8,511 bases of DNA from JAUSEW01 sp964414015 (GTDB lineage Bacteria; Patescibacteriota; Microgenomatia; Levybacterales; UBA12049), in assembly GCA_964414015.1 (NCBI GenBank), contig CAYPUE010000030.1, positions 1 to 8,511 of the forward strand, read 5' to 3'. The notes beneath the pieces were generated by a model. It was not told the origin of the DNA. It saw only the letters and a list, made by a program, of their open reading frames with translations, and searched no databases. Position numbers and translations under genes: made by a program. This document shows, piece after piece, positions 1 to 5,911 of this stretch (within the stretch, counting starts at the first letter, position 1; each line of letters begins with the position of its first letter).

Positions 1-2
1 AT

Positions 3-28
3 TTTACATCCACAAAATATGCTATAAT
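3..28 (+). promoter_or_regulatory. Extended -10 promoter of the antitoxin/doc pair
   Basis: TATGCTATAAT at 18-28 is a full extended -10 (TG at 20-21, TATAAT at 23-28). It ends 6 nt before the ATG at 35, so transcription should begin at or next to the start codon. A TTTACA at 3-8 is only 14 nt from the -10, too close for a standard -35. The extended -10 probably carries the promoter. The same 11 bases recur upstream of dcd with the same 6-nt spacing. Confidence 0.7.
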
Positions 29-34
29 ATCTTT

Positions 35-169
35 ATGAGACAGAAGTTAAATTTCTCAGAAAAAAATTACATAAAGAAAAATCCCCTTAAAGCCAGGGTA
101 ATTAGAAGGGCTATTAAGCGTGGTCTTAAAGAGTATGGGGAAACCTTCAGAAGACTCGCAACAACCTGA
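35..169 (+). CDS. Small basic protein, putative antitoxin of the Doc toxin
   Basis: A 44-codon ORF starts at the ATG placed 6 nt after an extended -10 box and ends in TGA at 167-169. The product is short and strongly basic, with a Lys/Arg-rich middle (KARVIRRAIKRGLKEYGE) that looks like one amphipathic helix. It overlaps the doc start by 35 nt in another frame, the usual antitoxin-first arrangement that couples translation of the two proteins. No SD is visible, in keeping with a leaderless mRNA. Antitoxin identity rests on position, size and overlap; I see no known DNA-binding domain such as Phd/AbrB. It could instead be a leader peptide. Confidence 0.55.
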   Translation: MRQKLNFSEKNYIKKNPLKARVIRRAIKRGLKEYGETFRRLATT

Positions 170-593
170 AAGTAAATGGTTGACGATTGATGACTTTGAA
201 TATATCTGTTTCGATTTTGCCCGCGAGCGTTTTACATTTCAGGAACCAATTCCGGATTATTCAACAAGAGACAATGCGTTGCTAGAATCCGCCCTGGGCT
301 CTCCAAGCCAATCTTTCGACAAAAAGTTGTTATATCCAACACTTATTAAACAAACTGCCATTCTCTTTTACTCGTTGATCAAAAATCATCCCTTCAAAAA
401 TGGAAACAAGAGAATTGCGGTAATGGCCTGCTTGGTTTTTCTCTCCTTAAACAACAAGTGGCTCACAATTTCCCCTCTTGCGTTATATAAGTTGGCTTGT
501 GAAGTTTCCAAATCGGATCCTAATGTCCGGAAAAGAATCCTGGCGCAGATCGAGGGCTTAGTTAGCAAATATCTTATCTCCAAAACAAGATAA
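135..593 (+). CDS. doc: Doc/Fic (Fido) family toxin, death-on-curing type
   Basis: This is a 152-residue protein from the ATG at 135; an in-frame GTG at 120 would add five residues. The Fido core motif is clear: H85-P-F87-K-N89-G-N91-K92-R93. The NKR ending is that of Doc, which phosphorylates EF-Tu and stalls translation, whereas AMP-transferring Fic proteins have GNGR. The region before it (LESALGSPSQSF, LYPTL, LFYSLIKNHPF) also follows the Doc pattern. At the position of the acidic Mg-binding residue (Asp70 in P1 Doc) this protein has Asn89, so activity should not be assumed. The start overlaps the preceding small ORF by 35 nt, and only a weak purine stretch precedes the ATG. The N-terminal 13 residues are polar and probably disordered. 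Confidence 0.88.
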   Translation: MGKPSEDSQQPESKWLTIDDFEYICFDFARERFTFQEPIPDYSTRDNALLESALGSPSQSFDKKLLYPTLIKQTAILFYSLIKNHPFKNGNKRIAVMACLVFLSLNNKWLTISPLALYKLACEVSKSDPNVRKRILAQIEGLVSKYLISKTR

Positions 594-682
594 CGTCGGT
601 TTCCGATCTCTCGGCGCAAAAACAAAAACCTTATTTATATCTCGTCTCGGCGATAACAAACTTTCTCCTCCGATGCAATACC

Positions 683-946
683 TTAGCGGTTGAATTTGAT
701 CCACAGATTTTTAAAATACGGCAGAGTAAGAGTAGATAATAGAAATCCTATTGACGGAACGATTGCGTTGAGCCAGGAATTTGCGATATTTATAGCGCTT
801 AAATACAAACTAATCGCCAGATAAGTAGAAACGATCAGCAAACCTCTTCTCGTATAACTTGTCTCCCAAGCCTTATCCGTCTCAACTCTTTTGTTTCTCG
901 CTTTTAGTTTTTCTATTTCTTTCTCTAGCTCGACCAAACTCGCCAT
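683..946 (-). CDS. Small coiled-coil protein with two membrane helices, unknown function
   Basis: This 87-residue protein has a charged Glu/Lys-rich amphipathic stretch at residues 1-28 that should form a coiled coil. Two hydrophobic segments follow at about 34-53 and 58-76, joined by a short turn (INIANSW), and the tail is basic (LWIKFNR). The signature DKAWETSYTRR just before the first helix and GFLLSTLTLPYFKNLWI in the second resemble a widespread uncharacterised membrane protein family in CPR and other bacteria. Both termini are probably cytoplasmic. The gene stands alone and converges on doc with 89 nt between their stops. No SD is seen. A weak TATACT at 983-978 could be its -10, but no good -35 accompanies it. 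I cannot assign a function. Confidence 0.75.
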   Translation of the reverse strand: MASLVELEKEIEKLKARNKRVETDKAWETSYTRRGLLIVSTYLAISLYLSAINIANSWLNAIVPSIGFLLSTLTLPYFKNLWIKFNR

Positions 947-1043
947 AAATCATTATTCAAATCTATTCTTCGACAAAAGTATATCGCTATGTAGTAGCAT
1001 ACTTTATGCAGGTTTTATTGTTATTTTACCATTTCCAGATTAG

Positions 1044-1583
1044 TTAAACTTGTTTTTCTTTTTTCTTCGTTGTCACTCTTCCGCCTTGCCATTGCCCCCG
1101 ATATTGTGAGCCTTTGCCTTTTATTTCATGAAAGACCAAATGGACGAAGCGCGCTCCCATCTCAATTTCAACCGTTACCGGCCCTTCATTTTTCAGGCCA
1201 AAAGTGAGCTCTCCCTGATAACCCGGCTGAACAGGCCCGGTGCGGATGAAAATTCCGGAGCGGAAAGTGGTGGTTCTGGGAATAATCACTGCTGACAAAT
1301 CAACCGGCAGATTTATTTTTTCTATTGTCTTAACCAGGAAAAAATCCCCGGGTTTTATTTTGATGCTTTGAGTTTTACTCTTCTTGTAAGCTTTAATAAG
1401 TTTAATATCCGGAGTTTTCCTGTGGGTTTCTCCCAAAAATGCCGAACCTTTTATCTTATAAACTTCGCCCAAACGCAAATCAAACCCCGTGCCTTCGGGA
1501 TTGGTCAGTTCCCTCTCCGACAAACCCTCTACGAGCTTCTTTGTCCTAACTAATTTTAATAATAGTTTTGGTCCCAGCACCAT
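1044..1583 (-). CDS. Dcd/dUTPase-fold protein with altered catalytic residues
   Basis: The product has 179 residues from the ATG at 1583; an in-frame TTG at 1589 is less likely. The fold signature is clear: GTGFDLRLGEVYKI (about 32-45), the PGDFFLVKTIEKINLP strand pair (78-93), RTTTFRSGIFI (103-113, in place of RSSLxRLG), GPVQPGYQGELTFGLKN (116-132, the I-D-P-G-F/W region) and a C-terminal YRGQWQGG arm (161-168) like the YxxQ tail of Dcd. Aligned by eye with true Dcd, the Asp of the IDPG motif is Gln119 and the catalytic Glu (VLEL/TLEL) is Gly129. Ordinary dCTP deaminase or dUTPase chemistry is therefore doubtful. It may bind nucleotides as a regulator, or use different residues. It is the last gene of the cluster, separated from tmk by an AT-rich heptamer array. 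Confidence 0.8.
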   Translation of the reverse strand: MVLGPKLLLKLVRTKKLVEGLSERELTNPEGTGFDLRLGEVYKIKGSAFLGETHRKTPDIKLIKAYKKSKTQSIKIKPGDFFLVKTIEKINLPVDLSAVIIPRTTTFRSGIFIRTGPVQPGYQGELTFGLKNEGPVTVEIEMGARFVHLVFHEIKGKGSQYRGQWQGGRVTTKKKEKQV

Positions 1584-1591
1584 AAGCAAAA

Positions 1592-1619
1592 AATTCTAAT
1601 TTCTAATATCTAAATTCTA
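1592..1619. repeat. Array of four heptamers, consensus AWTTCTA
   Basis: Four 7-nt units run without gaps between tmk and the Dcd-like gene: AATTCTA, ATTTCTA, ATATCTA and AATTCTA again. The phase ends abruptly after 1619. On the minus strand, the array happens to supply TAGAAT at 1598-1593 with TTTAGA at 1621-1616 (17-nt spacer), a possible weak promoter 9 nt before the downstream ATG. Confidence 0.75.
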
Positions 1620-1637
1620 AATAAATCCCAAGCCCGT

Positions 1638-2321
1638 TTAGCGCTTAGTATTTATAATTTTACCTGTTATTTCCCTTGTTACTTCTTCAACCCTCTTCTC
1701 TCCGTCAATCACCATAATTTCTTCCGCAAACTGCTTGATAAGCCAATCATAACCTATTGCCAGTTTTTCCAACTTGTTCTCTTTTTCATAAATTTCAATA
1801 TGGCGATCTTTTCTTTTTATCCTTTCAATTGCGGTTGCAACCGAAACTTTGAGGGCAAAGGAAAAATCCGGAAGCAGAAACTGATGATACATTGAAAGAA
1901 TGCTAAGCGCCACCAGCAGATTTTTCCTCTCTCCATTCCCGTTTCCAAAATCCATTTCTTTATCAACCATGCCATAAACTACAGAAGACCAGAAATAGCG
2001 ATCGCTTACGACCGTTATCCCCTTTTGCAAATAATTCTCGATTTGCTCCTGATGGACTGCTCTGTCGGCAGAAAATAGATATTGGAATGCTATTTGCGGA
2101 AGATTAGTCTGCCCGCTCAAAATTTGCCTAATTAATTTTCCTGTCACTTCATCTGTAGGCTCTTTGGTAAGAATACTTTTTATGCCTTTTCTGTTTAGAG
2201 TTTCTGTTATTTTTTGGGCTTGAGTTGTTTTTCCGCTTCCGTCAATCCCCTCAATAACGATAAGTTTACCAGGGTAAGGATTTTTCTTTAATTCTAAATC
2301 AAATTCTACGTGATATTTCAT
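1638..2321 (-). CDS. tmk: Thymidylate kinase (dTMP kinase)
   Basis: Tmk phosphorylates dTMP to dTDP with ATP in the cytoplasm. In this 227-residue protein the Walker A loop is GIDGSGKTT (25-33), followed by the TMP-site stretch TKEPTDEVTGKLIR (52-65), LFSADRAVH (82-90), the DRY motif with two Ser (S106-DRYF-WSS), PD at 151-152 and a basic lid R-I-K-R-K-D-R (167-173). The P-loop sits about 16 residues later than in E. coli-type enzymes because of a charged N-terminal extension (MKYHVEFDLELKKNPYPGK). The ATG overlaps the dcd stop as ATGA and is preceded by GAGGA at 2329-2325, one of the few clear Shine-Dalgarno sequences here, so it is translationally coupled to dcd. A gap of 54 nt separates it from the next gene. 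Confidence 0.94.
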   Translation of the reverse strand: MKYHVEFDLELKKNPYPGKLIVIEGIDGSGKTTQAQKITETLNRKGIKSILTKEPTDEVTGKLIRQILSGQTNLPQIAFQYLFSADRAVHQEQIENYLQKGITVVSDRYFWSSVVYGMVDKEMDFGNGNGERKNLLVALSILSMYHQFLLPDFSFALKVSVATAIERIKRKDRHIEIYEKENKLEKLAIGYDWLIKQFAEEIMVIDGEKRVEEVTREITGKIINTKR

Positions 2322-2887
2322 TTTTCCTCGTGTATTTTGCTTTCGCTTGGGCCATTTTGGATTTTGTATTTCGCCAGTTTTTTCTTGGCGTAGGGAACTT
2401 CTGCGGGACTTGACAGCTCTTCAAATGTCATGGCGCAAATCCTCATGCCGCACGTAAGAGAAATTGCCATTTTTCCTAAATTTCCCAGTTCCAAAACCGG
2501 TTTTCCATCCCACCCCGGATCAAAAATTGAAGCGGTTGAATGAACTACCAAACCAAGTCTTCCCAAAGAAGAACGGCCTTCAAGCCTGCCCATCAGATCC
2601 GACGCAATTTTGACTTTTTCCAGAGTTACTGCCAAAACAAACTCTCCCGGCTGCATAATAAATTTTTCTCCGTTTTGAAGTTTGATAACTTTGGTTATTT
2701 CGTTGCTGTAATCTTTTTTGGAAGGATCAATATATGGGTAACGGCTGTAATCAAAAACTCTGAAAGTATCTCCAAGTTTTAGGTCAATCGAGCAAGAACC
2801 TAGCTGCTGTTTTAAATCAGGAGCTGGAGTAATAACAATTCTGCTTTGCAGAAAGGCCTTTTTTATATCTTTATCCGATAGTACCAT
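2318..2887 (-). CDS. dcd: dCTP deaminase
   Basis: Dcd deaminates dCTP to dUTP, the source of dUMP for thymidylate synthesis; some family members also cleave dUTP to dUMP. The 189-residue length matches the family. Visible motifs are CSIDLKLGDTFRVF (32-45), the PGEFVLAVTLEKV strands (80-92), the signature EGRSSLGRLGLVVHSTA (103-119) with R105, S106 and R110, FDPGW (122-126), the catalytic Glu in VLELGN (E133) and a C-terminal YKIQNGP arm. Unlike its paralogue later in the cluster, all expected catalytic residues are present. Whether it also has dUTPase activity cannot be decided by eye; the loop after VVHSTA reads SIFDPGW, neither the E. coli nor the classical bifunctional form. The start lies 7 nt after the folC stop and 6 nt after an extended -10 box. 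Confidence 0.94.
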   Translation of the reverse strand: MVLSDKDIKKAFLQSRIVITPAPDLKQQLGSCSIDLKLGDTFRVFDYSRYPYIDPSKKDYSNEITKVIKLQNGEKFIMQPGEFVLAVTLEKVKIASDLMGRLEGRSSLGRLGLVVHSTASIFDPGWDGKPVLELGNLGKMAISLTCGMRICAMTFEELSSPAEVPYAKKKLAKYKIQNGPSESKIHEEK

Positions 2888-2893
2888 AAGAAG

Positions 2894-2904
2894 ATTATAG
2901 CATA
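2894..2904 (-). promoter_or_regulatory. Extended -10 promoter inside the end of folC, driving dcd-tmk
   Basis: On the minus strand TATGCTATAAT occupies 2904-2894, and the dcd ATG follows after 6 nt (CTTCTT). These 11 bases are identical to those upstream of the doc antitoxin, with identical spacing. The folC stop codon (2897-2895) lies inside the -10. No SD precedes dcd, so a leaderless transcript beginning at the ATG is the simplest reading. No convincing -35 is present; TTGGTA at 2924-2919 is 19 nt away. Confidence 0.6.
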
Positions 2905-4262
2905 CTTCTTATTTCTCCTACCAAATACAAAGAACCGGTGACTACGGTAATTGCTGAATTGTTAAATTGCTGAATTGCTGTAAGTTCCAAAGCCTTTTCC
3001 AGCGCTTTTTTTGAGTTCTCTTCAACCAAAATTTTAGTCTTATTTTTGATTTTTAATATTTGATTTTTGATATCAACTGCGTCCGCAGACGCATTCTTAC
3101 TTACATCCGTTGCCATACTAAATTTCGTAGCAATAATTACATCGGAAACAGGCAAAATACTCTTAAGCATTTCCTTTATATTTTTATCTTTTTTGAAAGC
3201 GATAACAAAAATTTTCTTCTCTAAGGGAAATAATTTTTTCAAAGAAGAAATAAACGCGTTCATTTTCGCGGAATTATGCGCGCCGTCAAGAATGAGCATA
3301 TGGTTGATGGTCGATGGTTGATGGTAGACGCCATGAACCATGAACTTTGAACTATTAACCCGTAGAATTTCAAATCTTCCCGGAAAAAAGGCTGTTTTTA
3401 GAGCTTTTTGGATAGCTTCCTCTTCTATATCAAACCCTAACTCTCTAAGACATAGTATGGCTTCTACTGCCAGACTCGCATTTTCTTTTTGATAATCTCC
3501 TAACAATGAAAGCTTATAATTCTTAATAATGGATTCATCAAAATCCTTTCCAAGTCTCAATAACTTCGCCCCAACTTCCCTGCACCTCTCTTCAACTATT
3601 TTTATCACTGAAGGCTGTTTTACTCCAGTAATCACGACTTGATTATTAATTGAGAATTGTTTAATGGCCTGAACAGCTTCCTTGGCGATCTCTTCAACCG
3701 TATTCCCCAAAATTTGAGTATGGTCAAGAGAAATGTTAGTCAAAATAACCATCAGAGGATTTAAGACATTTGTCGCATCATATTTCCCCTCAATTCCCAC
3801 TTCAACAACTGCCAAGTCCACTTTTTCTTGCGCAAAATACAAAAAAACCATTGCTATCAAAATCTCAAAATACGATGGTTTACTTATTTGCGTCTTAGAC
3901 ATCTTTTCGATTGCAGGAATAACATTGTTCAAAAGATCAACAAACTGTTCCTCCGAAATCTCTTTTCCATTCATCTGAAGCCTTTCGTTAACTTTCTGCA
4001 AATGAGGGGAAATCGTCAGACCTACTTTGTATCCTGCGGTCTTTAAAATATGAGAAATTAAATAAGCAGTGGAACCTTTACCCGCAGTACCGGTAACAAG
4101 AATTGATTTGAACTTTTTTTCCGGATTCTCCAGAAAACCAAGAAGCGTTCTCATCCTATCCAAAGGATTGTAGCCCACATTATCTTCTATTCTTTTGAAA
4201 ATAATATTGCCAATGAATCTTTCTAAATAATTGAGGCTTTCTTTGTAGGTTTTTAACTTCAC
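2895..4262 (-). CDS. folC: Folylpolyglutamate synthase / dihydrofolate synthase (Mur ligase family)
   Basis: FolC adds glutamate to folates with ATP, retaining them in the cell and making them good cofactors. The 455-residue protein shows the P-loop GTAGKGST (58-65), SPHL and NERLQMNGKEIS (85-102), FEILIAMVFLYF (132-143), DATN (162-165), NISLDHTQILGNTVEEIAKE (176-195), FPGRFE (293-298) and DGAHN (326-330). It begins with GTG overlapping the preceding gene's TGA (GTGA). VGIEGKYDATN replaces the usual VGLGGRLDATN. Between PGRF and DGAHN there are about 17 extra residues (about 302-322), encoded exactly by a double heptamer array. Two further arrays encode residues 398-407 and 428-438. The reading frame stays open through all three. 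The dihydrofolate synthase half of the activity is uncertain. Confidence 0.92.
   Translation of the reverse strand: MKLKTYKESLNYLERFIGNIIFKRIEDNVGYNPLDRMRTLLGFLENPEKKFKSILVTGTAGKGSTAYLISHILKTAGYKVGLTISPHLQKVNERLQMNGKEISEEQFVDLLNNVIPAIEKMSKTQISKPSYFEILIAMVFLYFAQEKVDLAVVEVGIEGKYDATNVLNPLMVILTNISLDHTQILGNTVEEIAKEAVQAIKQFSINNQVVITGVKQPSVIKIVEERCREVGAKLLRLGKDFDESIIKNYKLSLLGDYQKENASLAVEAILCLRELGFDIEEEAIQKALKTAFFPGRFEILRVNSSKFMVHGVYHQPSTINHMLILDGAHNSAKMNAFISSLKKLFPLEKKIFVIAFKKDKNIKEMLKSILPVSDVIIATKFSMATDVSKNASADAVDIKNQILKIKNKTKILVEENSKKALEKALELTAIQQFNNSAITVVTGSLYLVGEIRSML
2949..2980. repeat. Array of four octamers, consensus AATTGCTG, inside folC
   Basis: Three units are exactly AATTGCTG and the second is AATTGTTA, with no gaps. 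In the folC frame the array encodes about residues 428-438 (AIQQFNNSAI), just before the conserved VVTGSLYLVGE strand. Because 32 nt is not a multiple of three, the flanks must have adjusted if it was an insertion. Confidence 0.75.
3043..3070. repeat. Array of four heptamers, consensus TTTTTGA, inside folC
   Basis: The units are TTTTTGA, TTTTTAA, TATTTGA and TTTTTGA, with no gaps. In folC they encode about residues 398-407, a Lys/Ile/Asn-rich stretch (IKNQILKIKN). A small palindrome begins 8 nt further on at 3078. Confidence 0.7.
3078..3093. repeat. Perfect 6-bp inverted repeat next to a heptamer array in folC
   Basis: TGCGTC at 3078-3083 and GACGCA at 3088-3093 pair around the loop CGCA. 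The element is GC-rich against an AT-rich background and encodes part of NASADAV in FolC. It lies 7 nt from the TTTTTGA array, so both may belong to one inserted block. Confidence 0.5.
3300..3360. repeat. Two facing arrays of four heptamers, inside folC
   Basis: At 3300-3327 there are four ATGGTTG-like units (ATGGTTG, ATGGTCG, ATGGTTG, ATGGTAG). After the 5-nt spacer ACGCC, 3333-3360 holds four units of the ATGAACC type (ATGAACC, ATGAACT, TTGAACT, ATTAACC). Read on the other strand, the second set is GGTTCAT-like, close to the GGTTGAT phase of the first, so the whole is an imperfect inverted repeat of two arrays. It encodes the extra segment at FolC residues about 302-322. Confidence 0.85.
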
Positions 4263-4669
4263 ATTTCTTCAACTATCCATTTTGAGCTTGCCGAAGAACT
4301 TCTTTTTACGAAAACCGGGATTATTTTTGTCCCCTCCGAAACGAAAGATTGGATTACTTTTACCGCTTTTAAGACATCTTTTTTATGTTCGTTGTCCTCA
4401 ACCGGATTCCCCGCGCAATCTTCGTGTCCGCTGACTACAATATTTTTTGAATGATGTTTTTCTATTGAAATCAAAACTTTCTTCTTTAAAGATTCAAGAA
4501 GGTATTTGTCAACGTTATCCTTAGCTAATAATCCAGCCAATCCTGCTTCGGTAATTGCATCAGCAAACTTAACATTAAATTTTTCCCTACCCCATTTTGC
4601 CACTGCGCACTCGGACCGTCCGTCCATACACCCAACTGATGTAAAAAAAGTTTCTCCAATCTGCAACAT
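4259..4669 (-). CDS. Small beta-carbonic-anhydrase-like protein
   Basis: The 136-residue product carries the zinc and dyad motifs of beta-carbonic anhydrases: C14-M-D16-G-R18 (CxDxR), then ADAITEAG (36-43) where the family has its Gly-rich segment, then a strand NIVVSG leading to H82-E-D-C85-A-G (HxxC). Predicted zinc ligands are C14, H82 and C85, with the D16-R18 pair gating the site. At 136 residues it is shorter than typical enzymes (about 200) and lacks the N-terminal helices used for dimer contacts. CO2 hydration is therefore likely but not certain; some relatives of this fold act on CS2 or COS. It is the first gene of the cluster and overlaps folC by 4 nt. Its own promoter lies 7 nt before the ATG, with no SD. 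Confidence 0.75.
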   Translation of the reverse strand: MLQIGETFFTSVGCMDGRSECAVAKWGREKFNVKFADAITEAGLAGLLAKDNVDKYLLESLKKKVLISIEKHHSKNIVVSGHEDCAGNPVEDNEHKKDVLKAVKVIQSFVSEGTKIIPVFVKRSSSASSKWIVEEM

Positions 4670-4676
4670 GAAATTG

Positions 4677-4705
4677 ATAATACATTAAAACTAAAATTTT
4701 CGCAA
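4677..4705 (-). promoter_or_regulatory. Promoter of the carbonic anhydrase-like/folC cluster
   Basis: On the minus strand TTGCGA (4705-4700) and TATTAT (4682-4677) are separated by 17 nt, and the ATG at 4669 lies 7 nt beyond the -10. This predicts a transcript starting at or within a base or two of the start codon. Its -35 directly abuts the -35 of the divergent gene. Confidence 0.65.
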
Positions 4706-4733
4706 TTGCAATTTCCCGCAAAACCTGTATACT
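4706..4733 (+). promoter_or_regulatory. Promoter of the divergent 386-residue protein
   Basis: TTGCAA at 4706-4711 and TATACT at 4728-4733 are 16 nt apart, and the ATG is 11 nt past the -10. The expected leader is only about 5 nt, with no SD in it. Confidence 0.6.
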
Positions 4734-4744
4734 TATAGGCCTAT

Positions 4745-5905
4745 ATGACTGAAGCACAACATTCAGAGATTACAAGATCCGCAGAAAGTATCGCAATAAC
4801 ACGAGACGCTCTTCTTGCCGATAATCATAGTAAGGAGGCAGACGAGCTTAGGGCAAAATGGATGGAAAATAGAAGAGCAGGAAATTTGTATTTATTAGAT
4901 GCGTGCGGAGACGCAAGGGTTAGACTTCCACAACCAGAAAGATATGTAACAAGAAAAACGATTGCGGCTGGAGGTCAGATAGAAAGTAAAATTCTTACAA
5001 GCGCCGGAATAAAATTTGCTGTAGTTGCAAGTCATTTTGACGGTGGCATCTTTGCTTCAGGACATATGCCGACAGGTTGCGGAGGATTAGGTGCAAAAGA
5101 TAAAGCTTTAAAAGAAAGGAAACCTACCCCTAGGAAAGGGATTGGTGTTTATATAGAAGGAAATGTTAAACATCCTGACCCTCTAATACAAGCGCTATTA
5201 TCGGCCAACAAAATTACAAAAGAAACGAATAAGCCATCTTTAGCTGTTGCGCAAAATCATAGAAACGGAAAAATATTTCCATTCGGAGTATTTTTACCAG
5301 GACAAAATCCAATATGTGATGTTAATTTAATTGACTTGTTTTCGAAATACAATCCGGAGGAGATCTATGCAAAAGGAATACCCGAGCTTGAAAGAAGGCT
5401 AATTCCAGATGTATTTAAAGATTTTCTAGATGCTTATGATGCTCAGGTAAAAGAATTATTACTAAGCTACCCAAGCTTGACAGAAATGCTAAAAGTGCAA
5501 AATCCCAGAATGATAGTACTATCAACAGAAATAATGTCCGCAAAAATAAGGTATCCAGAAATCGCAGCCTTCCCGGGAATTTTATTTAAAGTTCATCTCC
5601 CCAGGATAAAAAATGGCACTGATGTATCAATTGATCCGGAAAAATTAGAAGATGTTGTTAATCAAATCGAATACGCTATTCCACAGGCTGTTGATCATTT
5701 CGGAAAACCAAATGAAAGTTTTTCCAATACTGACAGATTTCTAATTGAAACTGATAATATAGAGTTATCTAGAAAAGTCGCGTTAAGACTTGCGGAGGAA
5801 GAATGGATGAAAAAGTGGTTAGCTCTTCCAGAACATCAAATATTAATAGTGCAAGCACAGGAAGGAATCTCTAACATCATCGAATATTTTGTCCCCGCCA
5901 AATAA
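4745..5905 (+). CDS. Uncharacterised protein with a carbonic anhydrase-like CxDxR motif
   Basis: This 386-residue soluble protein starts at the ATG 11 nt downstream of a good -10. Residues 50-62 (LLDACGDARVRLP) contain C54-x-D56-x-R58-V, the first zinc/dyad motif of beta-carbonic anhydrases, followed by a Gly-rich AAGGQ (74-78). The strand FAVVASH-F-D-G-G (91-101) lines up with VVSGH-E-D-C-A-G of the divergent neighbour, with H97 at the ligand position but Gly100 in place of Cys. A few residues on, SGHMPTGCGG offers H107 and C112 (Hx4C rather than Hx2C). The third zinc ligand may thus be displaced. Residues 120-386 have no motif I recognise; VLSTEIMSAKIRYP (258-271) and ILIVQAQEGI (366-375) look like a faint second copy without metal ligands. 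No signal peptide or membrane helix is seen. Zinc binding is likely, activity unknown. Confidence 0.7.
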   Translation: MTEAQHSEITRSAESIAITRDALLADNHSKEADELRAKWMENRRAGNLYLLDACGDARVRLPQPERYVTRKTIAAGGQIESKILTSAGIKFAVVASHFDGGIFASGHMPTGCGGLGAKDKALKERKPTPRKGIGVYIEGNVKHPDPLIQALLSANKITKETNKPSLAVAQNHRNGKIFPFGVFLPGQNPICDVNLIDLFSKYNPEEIYAKGIPELERRLIPDVFKDFLDAYDAQVKELLLSYPSLTEMLKVQNPRMIVLSTEIMSAKIRYPEIAAFPGILFKVHLPRIKNGTDVSIDPEKLEDVVNQIEYAIPQAVDHFGKPNESFSNTDRFLIETDNIELSRKVALRLAEEEWMKKWLALPEHQILIVQAQEGISNIIEYFVPAK

Positions 5906-5911
5906 ATTCTT

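Noticed and set aside
596..606. TCGG-TTT-CCGA hairpin after doc as a terminator
   Set aside because: The stem is only 4 bp and no T-run follows on either strand.
997..1009. GCATA-CTT-TATGC palindrome upstream of the 87-residue protein as an operator
   Set aside because: It is a 5-bp repeat in AT-rich sequence with no clear promoter around it, so chance is a good explanation.
3300..3360. CRISPR array
   Set aside because: The units are 7 nt, contiguous and degenerate, with no spacers, and they lie inside a coding frame.
1368..4046. Plus-strand ORFs of 60-84 codons opposite the folC, dcd and Dcd-like genes
   Set aside because: They are antisense shadows: no promoter or SD, composition unlike protein, and they lie opposite well-identified genes.
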